Source of the DNA: Leifsonia sp. PS1209
GTDB lineage: Bacteria; Actinomycetota; Actinomycetes; Actinomycetales; Microbacteriaceae
Assembly: GCF_012317045.1 (NCBI RefSeq)
Contig: NZ_CP051154.1
Span: 1,178,001 to 1,242,000, forward strand
Direction: 5' to 3'
DNA: 64,000 bases
Made by a program: the position numbers and the translations under genes. The notes beneath the pieces are model-generated. The model had not been told where the DNA came from. It did no database searches and was given only the letters and a program-made list of their open reading frames with translations. Numbering within the stretch: the stretch's first letter is position 1; each line of letters begins with the position of its first letter. Positions 34,011 through 42,495 of the stretch are shown here, piece after piece.

Positions 34011-34024
34011 CCTCGCTCGCTCGC

Positions 34025-34237
34025 TCCGCTCACGCGGAACCCCGCCGCGACACGCCGCCGGTTTCTCCGCTCCAACGGACAAACCGGCGGCGTTCGCGCA
34101 TCCCTCCGCTTGAACGGAGTCCCCGGATGCGCTGAGCGCGTCTCCGTTCGAGCGGAGTTCGGCGCCGATCTGGCCGGTTTCTCCGCACGAACGGACAAAC
34201 CGGCGGCGTGTCTCCCCGCTTCTCCGCGTCAGCGGAG
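34025..34237. repeat. Array of six short hairpins with about 40-bp period
   Basis: Six inverted repeats of the form TCCG(C/T)-N-CGGA: 34025-34038, 34066-34079, 34104-34119, 34142-34157, 34182-34195 and 34222-34237. Centres are 41, 39, 38, 39 and 41 bp apart. Two copies (second and fifth) sit in a longer shared context, GGTTTCTCCGC...CGGACAAACCGGCGGCG, which itself pairs end to end. The array fills the gap between der and the convergent DUF2252 gene and may act in termination. It is not a CRISPR: repeats are short and degenerate. Confidence 0.75.
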
Positions 34238-34253
34238 CCGGCTCCGCGGCCGG

Positions 34254-35657
34254 CTAAAGCACGTCGCTGACGGCGAAGCGGCCGGCTGCTGCCGCTTCGC
34301 CGAGCGCCTCGAAGTCGGCGAGCGACTGGTCGGCGTACGCCATCGACCAGGCCGTCACCGCGCGCGGCAGCGCGTCGCCGCTGCCGATGTACCCGGCGAC
34401 GAACGCGCTGCTCGGGCTGCGTGAGTGCGCCCGGGAGAGGATCGTCGCACAGGTGCGGACGTAGTCGTCGAACGGCTCGTCCGGCATGGTCGGGATGTCG
34501 AACGACAGGTTCCTGTCCCGGAACTGACGCACGTAGAAGCCGAACCCCTCGAAGTTGACGTAGCCGAGGAACGGGTCGGAGACCGCCTGCAGGATGCGCT
34601 GGCTCGCCGTGACCCGGTAGCCGTGGTGCGCGGCGAGGGTCGCCCTGTCGATCCCGGCCACGTCGTACTCCGGCACACCGCCGAACTCGTGCAGCACCGA
34701 CTGGGTCGCCTCCTTCACCTGCAACACGAGCGGTTCGCCGCGCGGCCCGGTGAGCACCACGATGAAGCATCGCGTTCCGACGCTGCCGACGCCAACCACG
34801 CGGCGCGCGATGTCGGTGACGGTGTGCTGGTCGAGCAGCAGCGCGATGTCGGGGGAGACGGTGCGGCTGTACTGCGCGAGCACTTCGCCGACGCTGTCCT
34901 CGATCTCCGCGGGGACGTGCGTGAGTCTCGGCGGGTTCTCGACGATCCGGCGGGAGCCGTCCTCCGCCAGCTCGGTGATGCGTGAGACGACGTGGGCGGA
35001 GGTGCGCTTCTCGGCGGAGGCGACGGCCTTCTTCACCAGCCGCTGTGTCTCCTTCCCGTACTGGCGCCCGCCCCGGATGACCGCCGCCTCGAAGAAACGC
35101 TGCGTCACGTCGAGCCCGAGGGAGGTCCGCAGCCCGTCCCTGTATGCGATCGCGGAGCGCAGCGCAGACTCCTCCGCAGCGGCGTCGGTCGCCCCGCGGC
35201 CGCGCGCCGCGATGACGACGCTGGTGACCAGGCGCTTGAGGTCCCACTCCCAGGGCGCGATGGTCGCCTCGTCGAAGTCGTTGAGGTCGAACACCATCCG
35301 GCGTTCCGGCGAAGCGAAGATGCCGAAGTTGGCGATGTGCGCGTCGCCGCAGGCCACCACGTTCGCTCCGGATGCTGCCCCGTCGGCGAGGTCGGCGGCC
35401 TGCAGCGCCGCGGTTCCCCGGTAGAAGGCGAACGGATCCTGCAGCATCCTTGCGGTGCGCAGCGGCACCAGGTTCGGCAGGCGGCTCGCGTTCTGCTGCT
35501 CGAGGATCGCGAGGGGGTCGCGCCGCGCATCCGGCGTGTACTCGGCGTGCGCCGACCGCGGGATGCGGGCTCTCGCATCCTTGCCGAGCTGGTACTGATC
35601 CCGGTCGCTGGCAACCGGTTCGTGGTCGTAACGCAGACGACCCGCGACACTGTCCAT
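34254..35657 (-). CDS. DUF2252 family protein
   Basis: 467 residues with DUF2252 landmarks: FYRGTAALQAADL, CGDAHIANFGIFASPERRMVFDLNDFDEATIAPWEWDLKRL and the C-terminal AWSMAYADQSLADFEAL. The GDAHxxNFG and NDFDE blocks resemble the catalytic and metal loops of aminoglycoside-phosphotransferase-like kinases, but the substrate is unknown. The ATG has TACTGT six bases upstream (35664-35669 on this strand) and no Shine-Dalgarno sequence, so it is probably leaderless. Confidence 0.85.
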   Translation of the reverse strand: MDSVAGRLRYDHEPVASDRDQYQLGKDARARIPRSAHAEYTPDARRDPLAILEQQNASRLPNLVPLRTARMLQDPFAFYRGTAALQAADLADGAASGANVVACGDAHIANFGIFASPERRMVFDLNDFDEATIAPWEWDLKRLVTSVVIAARGRGATDAAAEESALRSAIAYRDGLRTSLGLDVTQRFFEAAVIRGGRQYGKETQRLVKKAVASAEKRTSAHVVSRITELAEDGSRRIVENPPRLTHVPAEIEDSVGEVLAQYSRTVSPDIALLLDQHTVTDIARRVVGVGSVGTRCFIVVLTGPRGEPLVLQVKEATQSVLHEFGGVPEYDVAGIDRATLAAHHGYRVTASQRILQAVSDPFLGYVNFEGFGFYVRQFRDRNLSFDIPTMPDEPFDDYVRTCATILSRAHSRSPSSAFVAGYIGSGDALPRAVTAWSMAYADQSLADFEALGEAAAAGRFAVSDVL

Positions 35658-35703
35658 GGCGTAACAGTAGCCCCGTGCCTGAAATCTCACCACAACGGGG
35701 GGT

Positions 35704-35778
35704 TTGTACCCCGGCTTGTCCTCACTATTGTGGACAACGAGAGCTACCCGACCGCGCGACCCGAAAGCGCGGGCTCTC
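35704..35778 (+). promoter_or_regulatory. Promoter and structured 5' leader of the GT2 gene
   Basis: TTGTAC (35704-35709) and TATTGT (35726-35731), 16 bp apart, make a plausible promoter with a start near 35738. The new RNA would begin almost at once with a 12-bp stem: GAGAGC 35739-35744 with GCTCTC 35773-35778, and CCGCGC 35752-35757 with GCGCGG 35767-35772, with a 7-nt bulge on the left arm. The gene start is 26 bases after it. Confidence 0.45.
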
Positions 35779-35804
35779 TGAGAATCAAGGACGCATACCC
35801 GATC

Positions 35805-38096
35805 ATGAGTTCTACAAGTTCATATTCCCCTGCCCGGAAACGCCAGTGGGGCGCAGAGCGCCGCACCGAGCCGCTCCCGACCGTCCACCCGAAGCCCTCG
35901 GACCGCAAGGTCACCTGGAGCCGTGTCGCCATCGTCGCGACCGTGCTCTTCTGGGCCATCTACGTCGTCACCACCATTATCCGCCAGTTCCTCGTGCTCG
36001 GCACGCAGGACTTCCGGTTCACGATGGAGGCGATCGGCTACCTGATCGTCGTCACCTTCCTGACCTTCTCCGCTCTGATGTACCTGGTCGCCCGCCAGGG
36101 TGCGCTGCAGCGGTTCCAGAAGCACGTGCGGGTTCCCCGCGCGGAGCTGGACAGGCACTTCGCCGAGAACCAGCCGTCCATCACGGTCCTGGTGCCCTCG
36201 TACGCCGAGGAGCCGGAGGTCGTGCGCATGACGCTGCTCTCCGCCGCCCTGCAGGAGTTCCCGTCGATGCGCGTCGTGCTGCTGCTCGACGACAACCCCA
36301 ACCCGAAGGATCCAGCCGTCGCGGAGAGGCTCAACGCCACCCGCGCCCTCGGCACGGACATCGCGGCGCTGCTCGCCGAGCCGCGCACCCGCTTCAGCGA
36401 CGCGCTGCTGCACTACGAGCTGACCGAGACCGGCGCGTTCGCCTCCGAGTCCGACACCCTCGACCTCGCGGCGCACTACACCTGGGCCGCGCAGTGGCTG
36501 CACGACCAGGCGGACGCCCACGGCGTCGAAGACCACGTCGACCTGTTCTTCGCCGACCAGGTGCTCCGCGCCCTCGGCGACGAGCTGGTGCTCACCGCGC
36601 AGGCCGTCGAGGCCGCCGTCGAGGAGGGCGCAGCCCTGTCCTCCGAGCGCGTCGCGCAGCTCTACCGCCGCCTGGCCTGGACGTTCGACGCCGAGCTGGA
36701 CGTGTTCGAGCGCAAGCAGTGGGCATCCCTGTCCCACGAGGCGAACAAGGCGATGAACCTCAACGCGTACATCGGCCTGATGGGCGGAACGTACCGCGTC
36801 GAGGAGACGCCGGACGGCCCCATCCTGACCCCGGTGTCCTCGCGCCGCCCCGGTGACATCGTCATCCCGGACAGCGACTTCCTGCTCACGCTCGACGCGG
36901 ACTCGATCCTGCTCCGCGAGTACTGCCTCCGTCTCACCTACCTGCTGCAGCAGCCGGACAACGCCCGCGTCGCCGTGACGCAGACGCCGTACTCCTCCTT
37001 CCGTGGGGCAGGCACGCGCATCGAGCGCCTCGCCGGTGCGACCACCGACATCCAGCACATCCTGCACCAGGGGATGAGCTTCTACGGCGCCACCTTCTGG
37101 GTGGGTGCGAACGCGGTCATCCGCAAGCGCGCCATCGAGGACATCGTGGAGACCGAGTTCGTCGGCGGCTTCGAGGTGCGCCGCTACGTCCAGGACCGCA
37201 CGGTCATCGAGGACACCGAGTCGAGCATCGACCTCGGCACCCACGGCTGGACGCTCGTGAACTACCCGGAGCGCCTCAGCTACTCCGCCACCCCGCCCGA
37301 CTTCGGCTCGCTCATCGTGCAGCGCCGCCGCTGGGCGAACGGCGGACTCCTCATTCTGCCGAAGCTGTGGCGTCAGCTGCGCGAGCGCAAGCGCCGCGGC
37401 GAGGTCATCTCGCGCACGGAACTGCTGCTGCGCGTGAACTACATGGCGTCGATCGCCTGGGCAAGCTTCGGCCTGATCTTCCTGCTCGCGTACCCGTACG
37501 ACGGCCGCCTGCTCAGCCCTGTCGTGCTGCTCGCAGCGCTGCCGTACTTCATCGCGATGGCCAGCGACCTGCGCTACGCCGGATACAAGGCCACCGATGT
37601 GCTCCGCATCTACGGGTTCAACCTGATCCTGCTGCCGGTGAACCTGGCCGGCGTTCTCAAGTCGCTCCAGCAGTCGCTGACCGGCAAGAAGATCCCGTTC
37701 GTCCGCACCCCGAAGGTCAAGAACCGCACGGCATCTCCGCTGCTCTACGTCATCACGCCGTTCCTGATCGTCGCGTTCTCGGCCTTCACCCTGTGGCGTG
37801 ACGTGAACGCGCAGAACTGGGGCAACGCCGCGTTCGCCGCCTTCAACGCGACCCTCGCCATCTGGGCGATCGTCAGCTACATCGGTGTCGGCAACGCGAT
37901 CGTCGACATCTGGCTCGGCCTCACCAAGCCGCTGTACGTGGAGCGGAACCGCAAGGCCGCAGCGACGTCGACGGCCCCCGCCGCCGACGTGATCGACTGG
38001 CGCTCCGTGCTCTACCACGGCCACACCGGCGGCGACCTGCCGCACGTGGAGCGCATCGCCCTCCCGGCCGCCGAGACCGAGAAGCAGGCCGCCTGA
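35805..38096 (+). CDS. Processive family-2 glycosyltransferase (cellulose/chitin/hyaluronan synthase-like)
   Basis: 763 residues. Two N-terminal membrane helices (about 40-66 and 76-97), a cytoplasmic GT-A domain and about five C-terminal helices (550-710). Processive-synthase residues are visible: DD in LLLDDNPN (162-163), DAD in TLDADS (364-366), ED in VIEDTES (469-470) and QRRRW (506-510). An insertion of about 180 residues separates the first two motifs. It probably polymerises a beta-linked sugar and extrudes it. No PilZ domain follows, so c-di-GMP control through that domain is not expected. The stop overlaps the GH18 gene by one base (TGATG). The polymer is unknown. Confidence 0.88.
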   Translation: MSSTSSYSPARKRQWGAERRTEPLPTVHPKPSDRKVTWSRVAIVATVLFWAIYVVTTIIRQFLVLGTQDFRFTMEAIGYLIVVTFLTFSALMYLVARQGALQRFQKHVRVPRAELDRHFAENQPSITVLVPSYAEEPEVVRMTLLSAALQEFPSMRVVLLLDDNPNPKDPAVAERLNATRALGTDIAALLAEPRTRFSDALLHYELTETGAFASESDTLDLAAHYTWAAQWLHDQADAHGVEDHVDLFFADQVLRALGDELVLTAQAVEAAVEEGAALSSERVAQLYRRLAWTFDAELDVFERKQWASLSHEANKAMNLNAYIGLMGGTYRVEETPDGPILTPVSSRRPGDIVIPDSDFLLTLDADSILLREYCLRLTYLLQQPDNARVAVTQTPYSSFRGAGTRIERLAGATTDIQHILHQGMSFYGATFWVGANAVIRKRAIEDIVETEFVGGFEVRRYVQDRTVIEDTESSIDLGTHGWTLVNYPERLSYSATPPDFGSLIVQRRRWANGGLLILPKLWRQLRERKRRGEVISRTELLLRVNYMASIAWASFGLIFLLAYPYDGRLLSPVVLLAALPYFIAMASDLRYAGYKATDVLRIYGFNLILLPVNLAGVLKSLQQSLTGKKIPFVRTPKVKNRTASPLLYVITPFLIVAFSAFTLWRDVNAQNWGNAAFAAFNATLAIWAIVSYIGVGNAIVDIWLGLTKPLYVERNRKAAATSTAPAADVIDWRSVLYHGHTGGDLPHVERIALPAAETEKQAA

Positions 38097-39727
38097 TGGG
38101 GAGGAAGAACACGCCGAAGACCCAGGCTCCTGCCGAGCAGGCTCCGGATGCGCAGTCCCCGTCGGCCGGACACGCCGACGGCGGCCGCCGCCTCTCGCCC
38201 CTCCGGGTGGTCGGCGCAGCGCTCGTCGCCGCCGTCGTGGTCAGCGTCGGTGTCGTCGGGTTCCAGTGGTGGAGTGCGAAGGCCGCCGTGGAGGCGCAGC
38301 CCTGGTTCGCGTCGTACGTCGACGTGACCGCCACCCCGCGGTTCGCGTTCGAGAACCTCGGCAGCACGAAGAACAAGGACGCCGTCCTCTCGTTCATCGT
38401 GGCCGACTCCTCCTCGGCATGCACCCCGTCGTGGGGCAACGCGTACACGCTCGACCAGGCGCGGGGCTCCCTCGATCTCGATCGCCGCATCGCCAGGCTG
38501 CAGCAGCAGGGCGGGACCGTCGCCGTGTCGTTCGGCGGCCAGCTGAACGACGAGCTCGCTGTCGCCTGCACCGACGCCACCAAGCTGAAGGCCGCGTACG
38601 CCGCGGTCATCGACCGCTACAAGATCGGCACGATCGACCTCGACCTGGAGGGCGACGGCCTGGCGGACTCCGACGCGAACGCGCGCCGCGCATCCACCAT
38701 CGCTGCCCTGCAGAAGGAGCGCAGGGCGGAGGGCAAGAGCCTCGCCGTCTGGCTGACGCTGCCCGCCTCTCCGACCGGGCTCACCAGCCAGGGCACGGAC
38801 GCGGTCGCCGCCATGCTCAAGGCCAAGGTCGACATCGCGGGCGTCAACGCCATGACGATGGACTTCGGCGACGCCAAGAAGGCCAAGCAGTCGATGTCCG
38901 ACGCCGCACAGGATGCGGTCACCGCCACCCAGCGCCAGCTCGGCATCCTCTACGACCGCGCCAAACTGCACCAGTCGGACCCGAGCCTGTGGTCGAAGGT
39001 CGGCGCCACCCCGATGATCGGCCAGAACGATGTCGAGAAGGAGGTCTTCTCGCTCGCGGATGCCAAGTCGTTCAACGCGTGGGCCGTCTCCACGGGCGTC
39101 GGCCGGATGTCGATGTGGTCGGCGAACCGCGACAAGACCTGCGGGTCGAACTACGTGGACACCTCCGTCGTCTCGGACGCGTGCAGCGGCGTGAAGCAGG
39201 GCAAGCAGACCTTCGCCGGGCTGCTGTCCAAGGGATTCGACGGGCACATCTCGCTCGGCGAGGCCGCCGTCACCACGCCGGAGCCGGTCTCGACCGCCGC
39301 CAAGGACGACCCCGCCACCTCGCCGTACGCGATCTGGACCACGTCCCACTCCTACCTCAAGGGCACCAAGGTGGTCTGGCACCACAACGTCTACGTCGCC
39401 AAGTGGTGGACGAAGGGCGACATGCCGGACGACCCGGTGCTGAACGCGTGGGAGACGCCGTGGGAGCTGGTCGGCCCCGTGCTGCCGGGCGAGACGCCCA
39501 TCCCGCAGCCCACCGTCCCGGCCGGCACGTACCCGGAGTGGACGGGCACCGCGCAGTTCGACAAGGGCGCCCGCGTGCTCTTCGACGGCGTGCCGTTCGA
39601 GGCCAAGTGGTGGACCCAGGGCGACAGCCCGGAGGCCGCGAGCGCCAACCCGGACGCGTCCCCGTGGGCTCCGCTCACGCAGGACGAGATCGACACGATT
39701 CTGGGCGGCGGCACCGCCGCCCAGTGA
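38096..39727 (+). CDS. Membrane-anchored GH18 chitinase-like protein with two CBM5/12-like modules
   Basis: 543 residues: a cytoplasmic linker, one transmembrane helix (about 38-57), a GH18 barrel (about 68-395) and two short C-terminal modules around 405-455 and 475-525. Each module contains an AKWWT-(K/Q)-GD core like chitin-binding CBM5/12. The barrel active-site strand reads TIDLDLEG (D181, D183, E185), the DxDxE of GH18; the first Asp of the classical DGxDxDxE is replaced. Barrel type resembles the PF-ChiA-like group. It is coupled to the GT2 synthase, so it may trim or bind the secreted polymer at the cell surface. Confidence 0.85.
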   Translation: MGRKNTPKTQAPAEQAPDAQSPSAGHADGGRRLSPLRVVGAALVAAVVVSVGVVGFQWWSAKAAVEAQPWFASYVDVTATPRFAFENLGSTKNKDAVLSFIVADSSSACTPSWGNAYTLDQARGSLDLDRRIARLQQQGGTVAVSFGGQLNDELAVACTDATKLKAAYAAVIDRYKIGTIDLDLEGDGLADSDANARRASTIAALQKERRAEGKSLAVWLTLPASPTGLTSQGTDAVAAMLKAKVDIAGVNAMTMDFGDAKKAKQSMSDAAQDAVTATQRQLGILYDRAKLHQSDPSLWSKVGATPMIGQNDVEKEVFSLADAKSFNAWAVSTGVGRMSMWSANRDKTCGSNYVDTSVVSDACSGVKQGKQTFAGLLSKGFDGHISLGEAAVTTPEPVSTAAKDDPATSPYAIWTTSHSYLKGTKVVWHHNVYVAKWWTKGDMPDDPVLNAWETPWELVGPVLPGETPIPQPTVPAGTYPEWTGTAQFDKGARVLFDGVPFEAKWWTQGDSPEAASANPDASPWAPLTQDEIDTILGGGTAAQ

Positions 39728-39730
39728 GAC

Positions 39731-39776
39731 TCGGCGGCGGGATGCAGATTCCCCCCTGAACGCATCCCGTCGCCGA
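39731..39776 (+). terminator. Hairpin terminator after the GH18 gene
   Basis: TCGGCGGCGGGATGC (39731-39745) pairs over 15 positions, one a G-U, with GCATCCCGTCGCCGA (39762-39776). It begins three bases after the GH18 stop. The loop is C-rich. Confidence 0.7.
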
Positions 39777-39818
39777 CCAGACCCGGACTCCCGCTGCGGG
39801 GCGGAGAGTTCTGGGCAT

Positions 39819-39921
39819 CCAGTGGATGCGGCACACTGTCGGGTCGCATCCACTGGCGCGTCGTGCCGGCGAGCACCGGGCGGACTTTCGGGTAGCGAGC
39901 CCGGGAGTGTTCGCCGGCACG
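39819..39921. repeat. Two further inverted repeats before the LacI gene
   Basis: CCAGTGGATGCG (39819-39830) pairs with CGCATCCACTGG (39845-39856). CGTGCCGGCGA (39862-39872) pairs with TCGCCGGCACG (39911-39921), with an inner CCGGGC/GCCCGG pair at 39876-39881 and 39899-39904. They occupy most of the 240-base gap between the GH18 and LacI genes and may be terminators or operators. TATCGT at 39941-39946 could be the LacI -10. Confidence 0.5.
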
Positions 39922-39967
39922 TTCGCATACCGCCTGTGAGTATCGTTGAGTCGACAAGGAGGGTGAC

Positions 39968-40972
39968 GTGACGCGTGTGACGATCGCCGGGCTGGCGGCC
40001 CAGCTGAAGCTCTCCAAGGCGTCGGTCTCCTACGCCCTCAACGGCCAGCCGGGTGTCAGCGACGAGACCCGCAGGAGGGTCCTCGACCTCGCGGCCGACC
40101 TCGGCTGGCACCCGAGCGCGAGCGCCCGCGCCCTGTCGCGCTCCCGCACGGACGCGATCGGCATCGTGCTGCGCCGCGACCCCAGCCTGCTCGGCACGGA
40201 ACCGTTCTACATGAGCCTGCTCGCCGGCGTCGAGAGCGTGCTCGCGGAGACCGACCAGGCGCTCATGCTCCGGATGGTCGGCACCGGCGTCGGGCAGGAC
40301 CTCGAGACCTACCGGCGCTGGAGCGCCCAGGGCAGGGTCGACGGCGTGATGCTGTTCGACATCGGGGTCAACGACCCGCGGCCGGCCCTCCTCGACCAGC
40401 TCGGCCTCGACTACGTGATGCACGGCAACCGGGACGACATCGCGCCAGGTCACGTGCTCGTCTACGACCCGCCGGCCGAGTCCGCGCTCATCGTCGGGCA
40501 CCTGGCGCGGCTCGGCCACCGCACGGTGCTGCACGTCACCGGTCCGCGGGAGTTCGAGCACGAGGGCGACAGGGCGACCTCCATCGAGGTCGAGGCGTTC
40601 GCGCGCGGCATCGGGACGGTGTTCGCCGAGTCGGACTACTCGTCGGAGGCGGGGGAGCGGCTCGTCGTCGAGCACCTGGCCGCGGACCCGGGCATCACCG
40701 CGGTCGTCACCTCGAACGACGTGCTCGCGCTGGGAGCAGCCGCCGCCTTCGGCAGGCTCGGGCGCGACGACGTCGCCCTGGTCAGCTGGGACGACTCCTT
40801 CATGTGCCGCCTGGGCTCCCGCCCGATCACCGCGCTCGCGCGGTTCCCGGAGGAGCAGGGCAGGCGCGCCACCCGGATGCTGCTGGATGCGCTGGCCGGC
40901 ATGCCCTCCGAGGTGACCGCCGCGAAGCCGAGCGAGCTCGTCGTCCGGGCCACGAGCATCCCCGCCCGATAG
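39968..40972 (+). CDS. LacI-family transcriptional regulator
   Basis: 334 residues. The N-terminal HTH and hinge helix (VTIAGLAAQLKLSKASVSYALNGQPGVSDETRRRVLDLAADLGWHPS) are classic LacI; the rest is a periplasmic-binding-protein-like effector domain. GTG 39968 has AGGAGGG upstream. A perfect 18-bp palindrome with a central CG, of LacI-operator type, lies in the promoter of the next gene, so it very probably represses the transporter and glycosidase genes until a sugar effector binds. Confidence 0.92.
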   Translation: MTRVTIAGLAAQLKLSKASVSYALNGQPGVSDETRRRVLDLAADLGWHPSASARALSRSRTDAIGIVLRRDPSLLGTEPFYMSLLAGVESVLAETDQALMLRMVGTGVGQDLETYRRWSAQGRVDGVMLFDIGVNDPRPALLDQLGLDYVMHGNRDDIAPGHVLVYDPPAESALIVGHLARLGHRTVLHVTGPREFEHEGDRATSIEVEAFARGIGTVFAESDYSSEAGERLVVEHLAADPGITAVVTSNDVLALGAAAAFGRLGRDDVALVSWDDSFMCRLGSRPITALARFPEEQGRRATRMLLDALAGMPSEVTAAKPSELVVRATSIPAR

Positions 40973-41009
40973 CGGAGGCAGCCGATGCCGAATCGTTTTC
41001 TTCGCCCCC

Positions 41010-41043
41010 TTGACAACTGAACCGGTTCAGTTAGCGTATAACT
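41010..41043 (+). promoter_or_regulatory. Sugar operon promoter with LacI operator
   Basis: TTGACA (41010-41015) is a perfect -35. The operator AACTGAACCGGTTCAGTT (41015-41032), an 18-bp perfect palindrome, begins on its last base. A -10 follows as TAGCGT (41032-41037, spacing 16) or TATAAC (41037-41042). A repressor bound here would block RNA polymerase. Confidence 0.85.
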
Positions 41044-41083
41044 CGTGGTGTGTGCGCCACGACCAAGAGACAAGGGAGTCACT

Positions 41084-42388
41084 ATGAAGAAACGCGCCAT
41101 CCTCGCGGGTGCCATCGCTGCCGCGGTCGCGCTCGTCGCAGCAGGTTGCAGCAGCTCGGGATCGGGTAGCTCGGCCAGCGGATCCACCATCACATACTGG
41201 GCCAGCAACCAGGGCACCAGCCTCGACAACGACAAGCAGGTCCTCACCCCGGTGCTCGACGCCTTCACCAAGAAGACCGGCATCAAGGTCAAGTTGGAAG
41301 TGATCGGCTGGAACGACCTGCAGACCCGCATCCAGACCGCCGTCACCAGCGGCCAGGGGCCCGACGTGCTGAACATCGGCAACACCTGGGCCGCCTCGCT
41401 GCAGGCCACCGGCGCGTTCATGCCGTTCGACTCCGCCAACATGAAGGCCATCGGCGGCTCGGACAAGTTCGTCAAGACGGCGCTCGAGACCGGTGGTGCG
41501 CCGGGCAAGGACGTCACCAGCGTCCCGCTCTACGGCCTCGCATACGGGCTGTACTACAACAAGTCGATGTTCACCGCCGCCGGCGTCCAGCCGCCGACCA
41601 ACTGGGAAGACCTCGTTGCCGACGCCAAGAAGCTGACGAACGGCACGACGTACGGCTTCTCCCTCGCGGCGGGCAGCTACACCGAGAACGCGCACTTCGC
41701 CTTCATCAACGCCGCGCAGAACGGCGCGGAGTTCTTCGACTCCAAGGGCAACCCCACCTTCACGTCGAGCGGGGCGGTCGACGGCATCAAGCGCTACCTC
41801 GACCTGATGCAGACCGACAAGGTCGTCAACACCTCGAACGCCCAGTACGACAATGGCGTGCAGGCGGTGAACGACTTCGCGACGGGCAAGGTCGCGATGA
41901 TCCTCAGCCAGAACAACGCAGACTCGTCGATCAACGCCAACGGCATGAAGACCGACGCGTACGGCGTCGTTCCGTTCCCTGCACCTCAGGGCGGCAAGCC
42001 GGTCGCCAGCCACGTCGCCGGCATCAACCTGTCGATCATGAAGAACACCAAGAACAAGGATGCGGCGCTCCAGTTCGTCAAGTACATGACGAGCGAGGAG
42101 ACCCAGACCACGCTGGGCAAGCCGTACGCCACCCTCCCCGTGCTCAACGGGGCGAAGGCCAACTTCACCGACAACGCTGAAGAGGCCGCCACGTTCCAGA
42201 AGATCTACAACACCATGTCGAAGCCGCTGCCGCTCGTCCCGGCGGAGGACCAGTTCGAGAACACGGTCGGCAAGGCCATGAACGACATGTTCGCGAAGAT
42301 CGCCACAGGAGGCACCGTCTCCGACAGCGACATCAAGGCAGCGCTGCAGTCGGCGCAAGACCAGGTGAAGCAGTCCATCGGCGGCTAA
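41084..42388 (+). CDS. ABC transporter sugar-binding lipoprotein
   Basis: 434 residues. Signal peptide MKKRAILAGAIAAAVALVAAGC with lipobox VAAGC and lipidated Cys22, then an extracellular solute-binding protein of the MalE/family-1 type (TITYWASNQG, GQGPDVLNIGNTWAASL, GKVAMILSQNN). It captures an oligosaccharide outside the cell for the two permeases. ATG 41084 has AAGGGAG upstream. First gene of the LacI-controlled operon. Confidence 0.93.
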   Translation: MKKRAILAGAIAAAVALVAAGCSSSGSGSSASGSTITYWASNQGTSLDNDKQVLTPVLDAFTKKTGIKVKLEVIGWNDLQTRIQTAVTSGQGPDVLNIGNTWAASLQATGAFMPFDSANMKAIGGSDKFVKTALETGGAPGKDVTSVPLYGLAYGLYYNKSMFTAAGVQPPTNWEDLVADAKKLTNGTTYGFSLAAGSYTENAHFAFINAAQNGAEFFDSKGNPTFTSSGAVDGIKRYLDLMQTDKVVNTSNAQYDNGVQAVNDFATGKVAMILSQNNADSSINANGMKTDAYGVVPFPAPQGGKPVASHVAGINLSIMKNTKNKDAALQFVKYMTSEETQTTLGKPYATLPVLNGAKANFTDNAEEAATFQKIYNTMSKPLPLVPAEDQFENTVGKAMNDMFAKIATGGTVSDSDIKAALQSAQDQVKQSIGG

Positions 42389-42398
42389 TACCACCGGC

Positions 42399-42446
42399 GC
42401 CAGGTGCGGGATGCGCGTGCAGCACAGCGCGCATCCCGTGCCTGGC
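42399..42446 (+). other. Intercistronic hairpin after the binding-protein gene
   Basis: A 19-bp stem (42399-42417 with 42428-42446, two G-U pairs) and 10-nt loop, starting 10 bases after the stop. Such hairpins between malE-type genes and permeases partly terminate transcription and protect the upstream mRNA, giving more binding protein than permease. Confidence 0.75.
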
Positions 42447-42495
42447 AGCACCCCCAAGCACTCCATGACCACCTCCTGACCAGACAGAGGTCACC

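Noticed and set aside
34025..34237. CRISPR array
   Set aside because: The period is about 40 bp, but the repeats are only 10-16 bp, palindromic and variable, and no cas genes are nearby.
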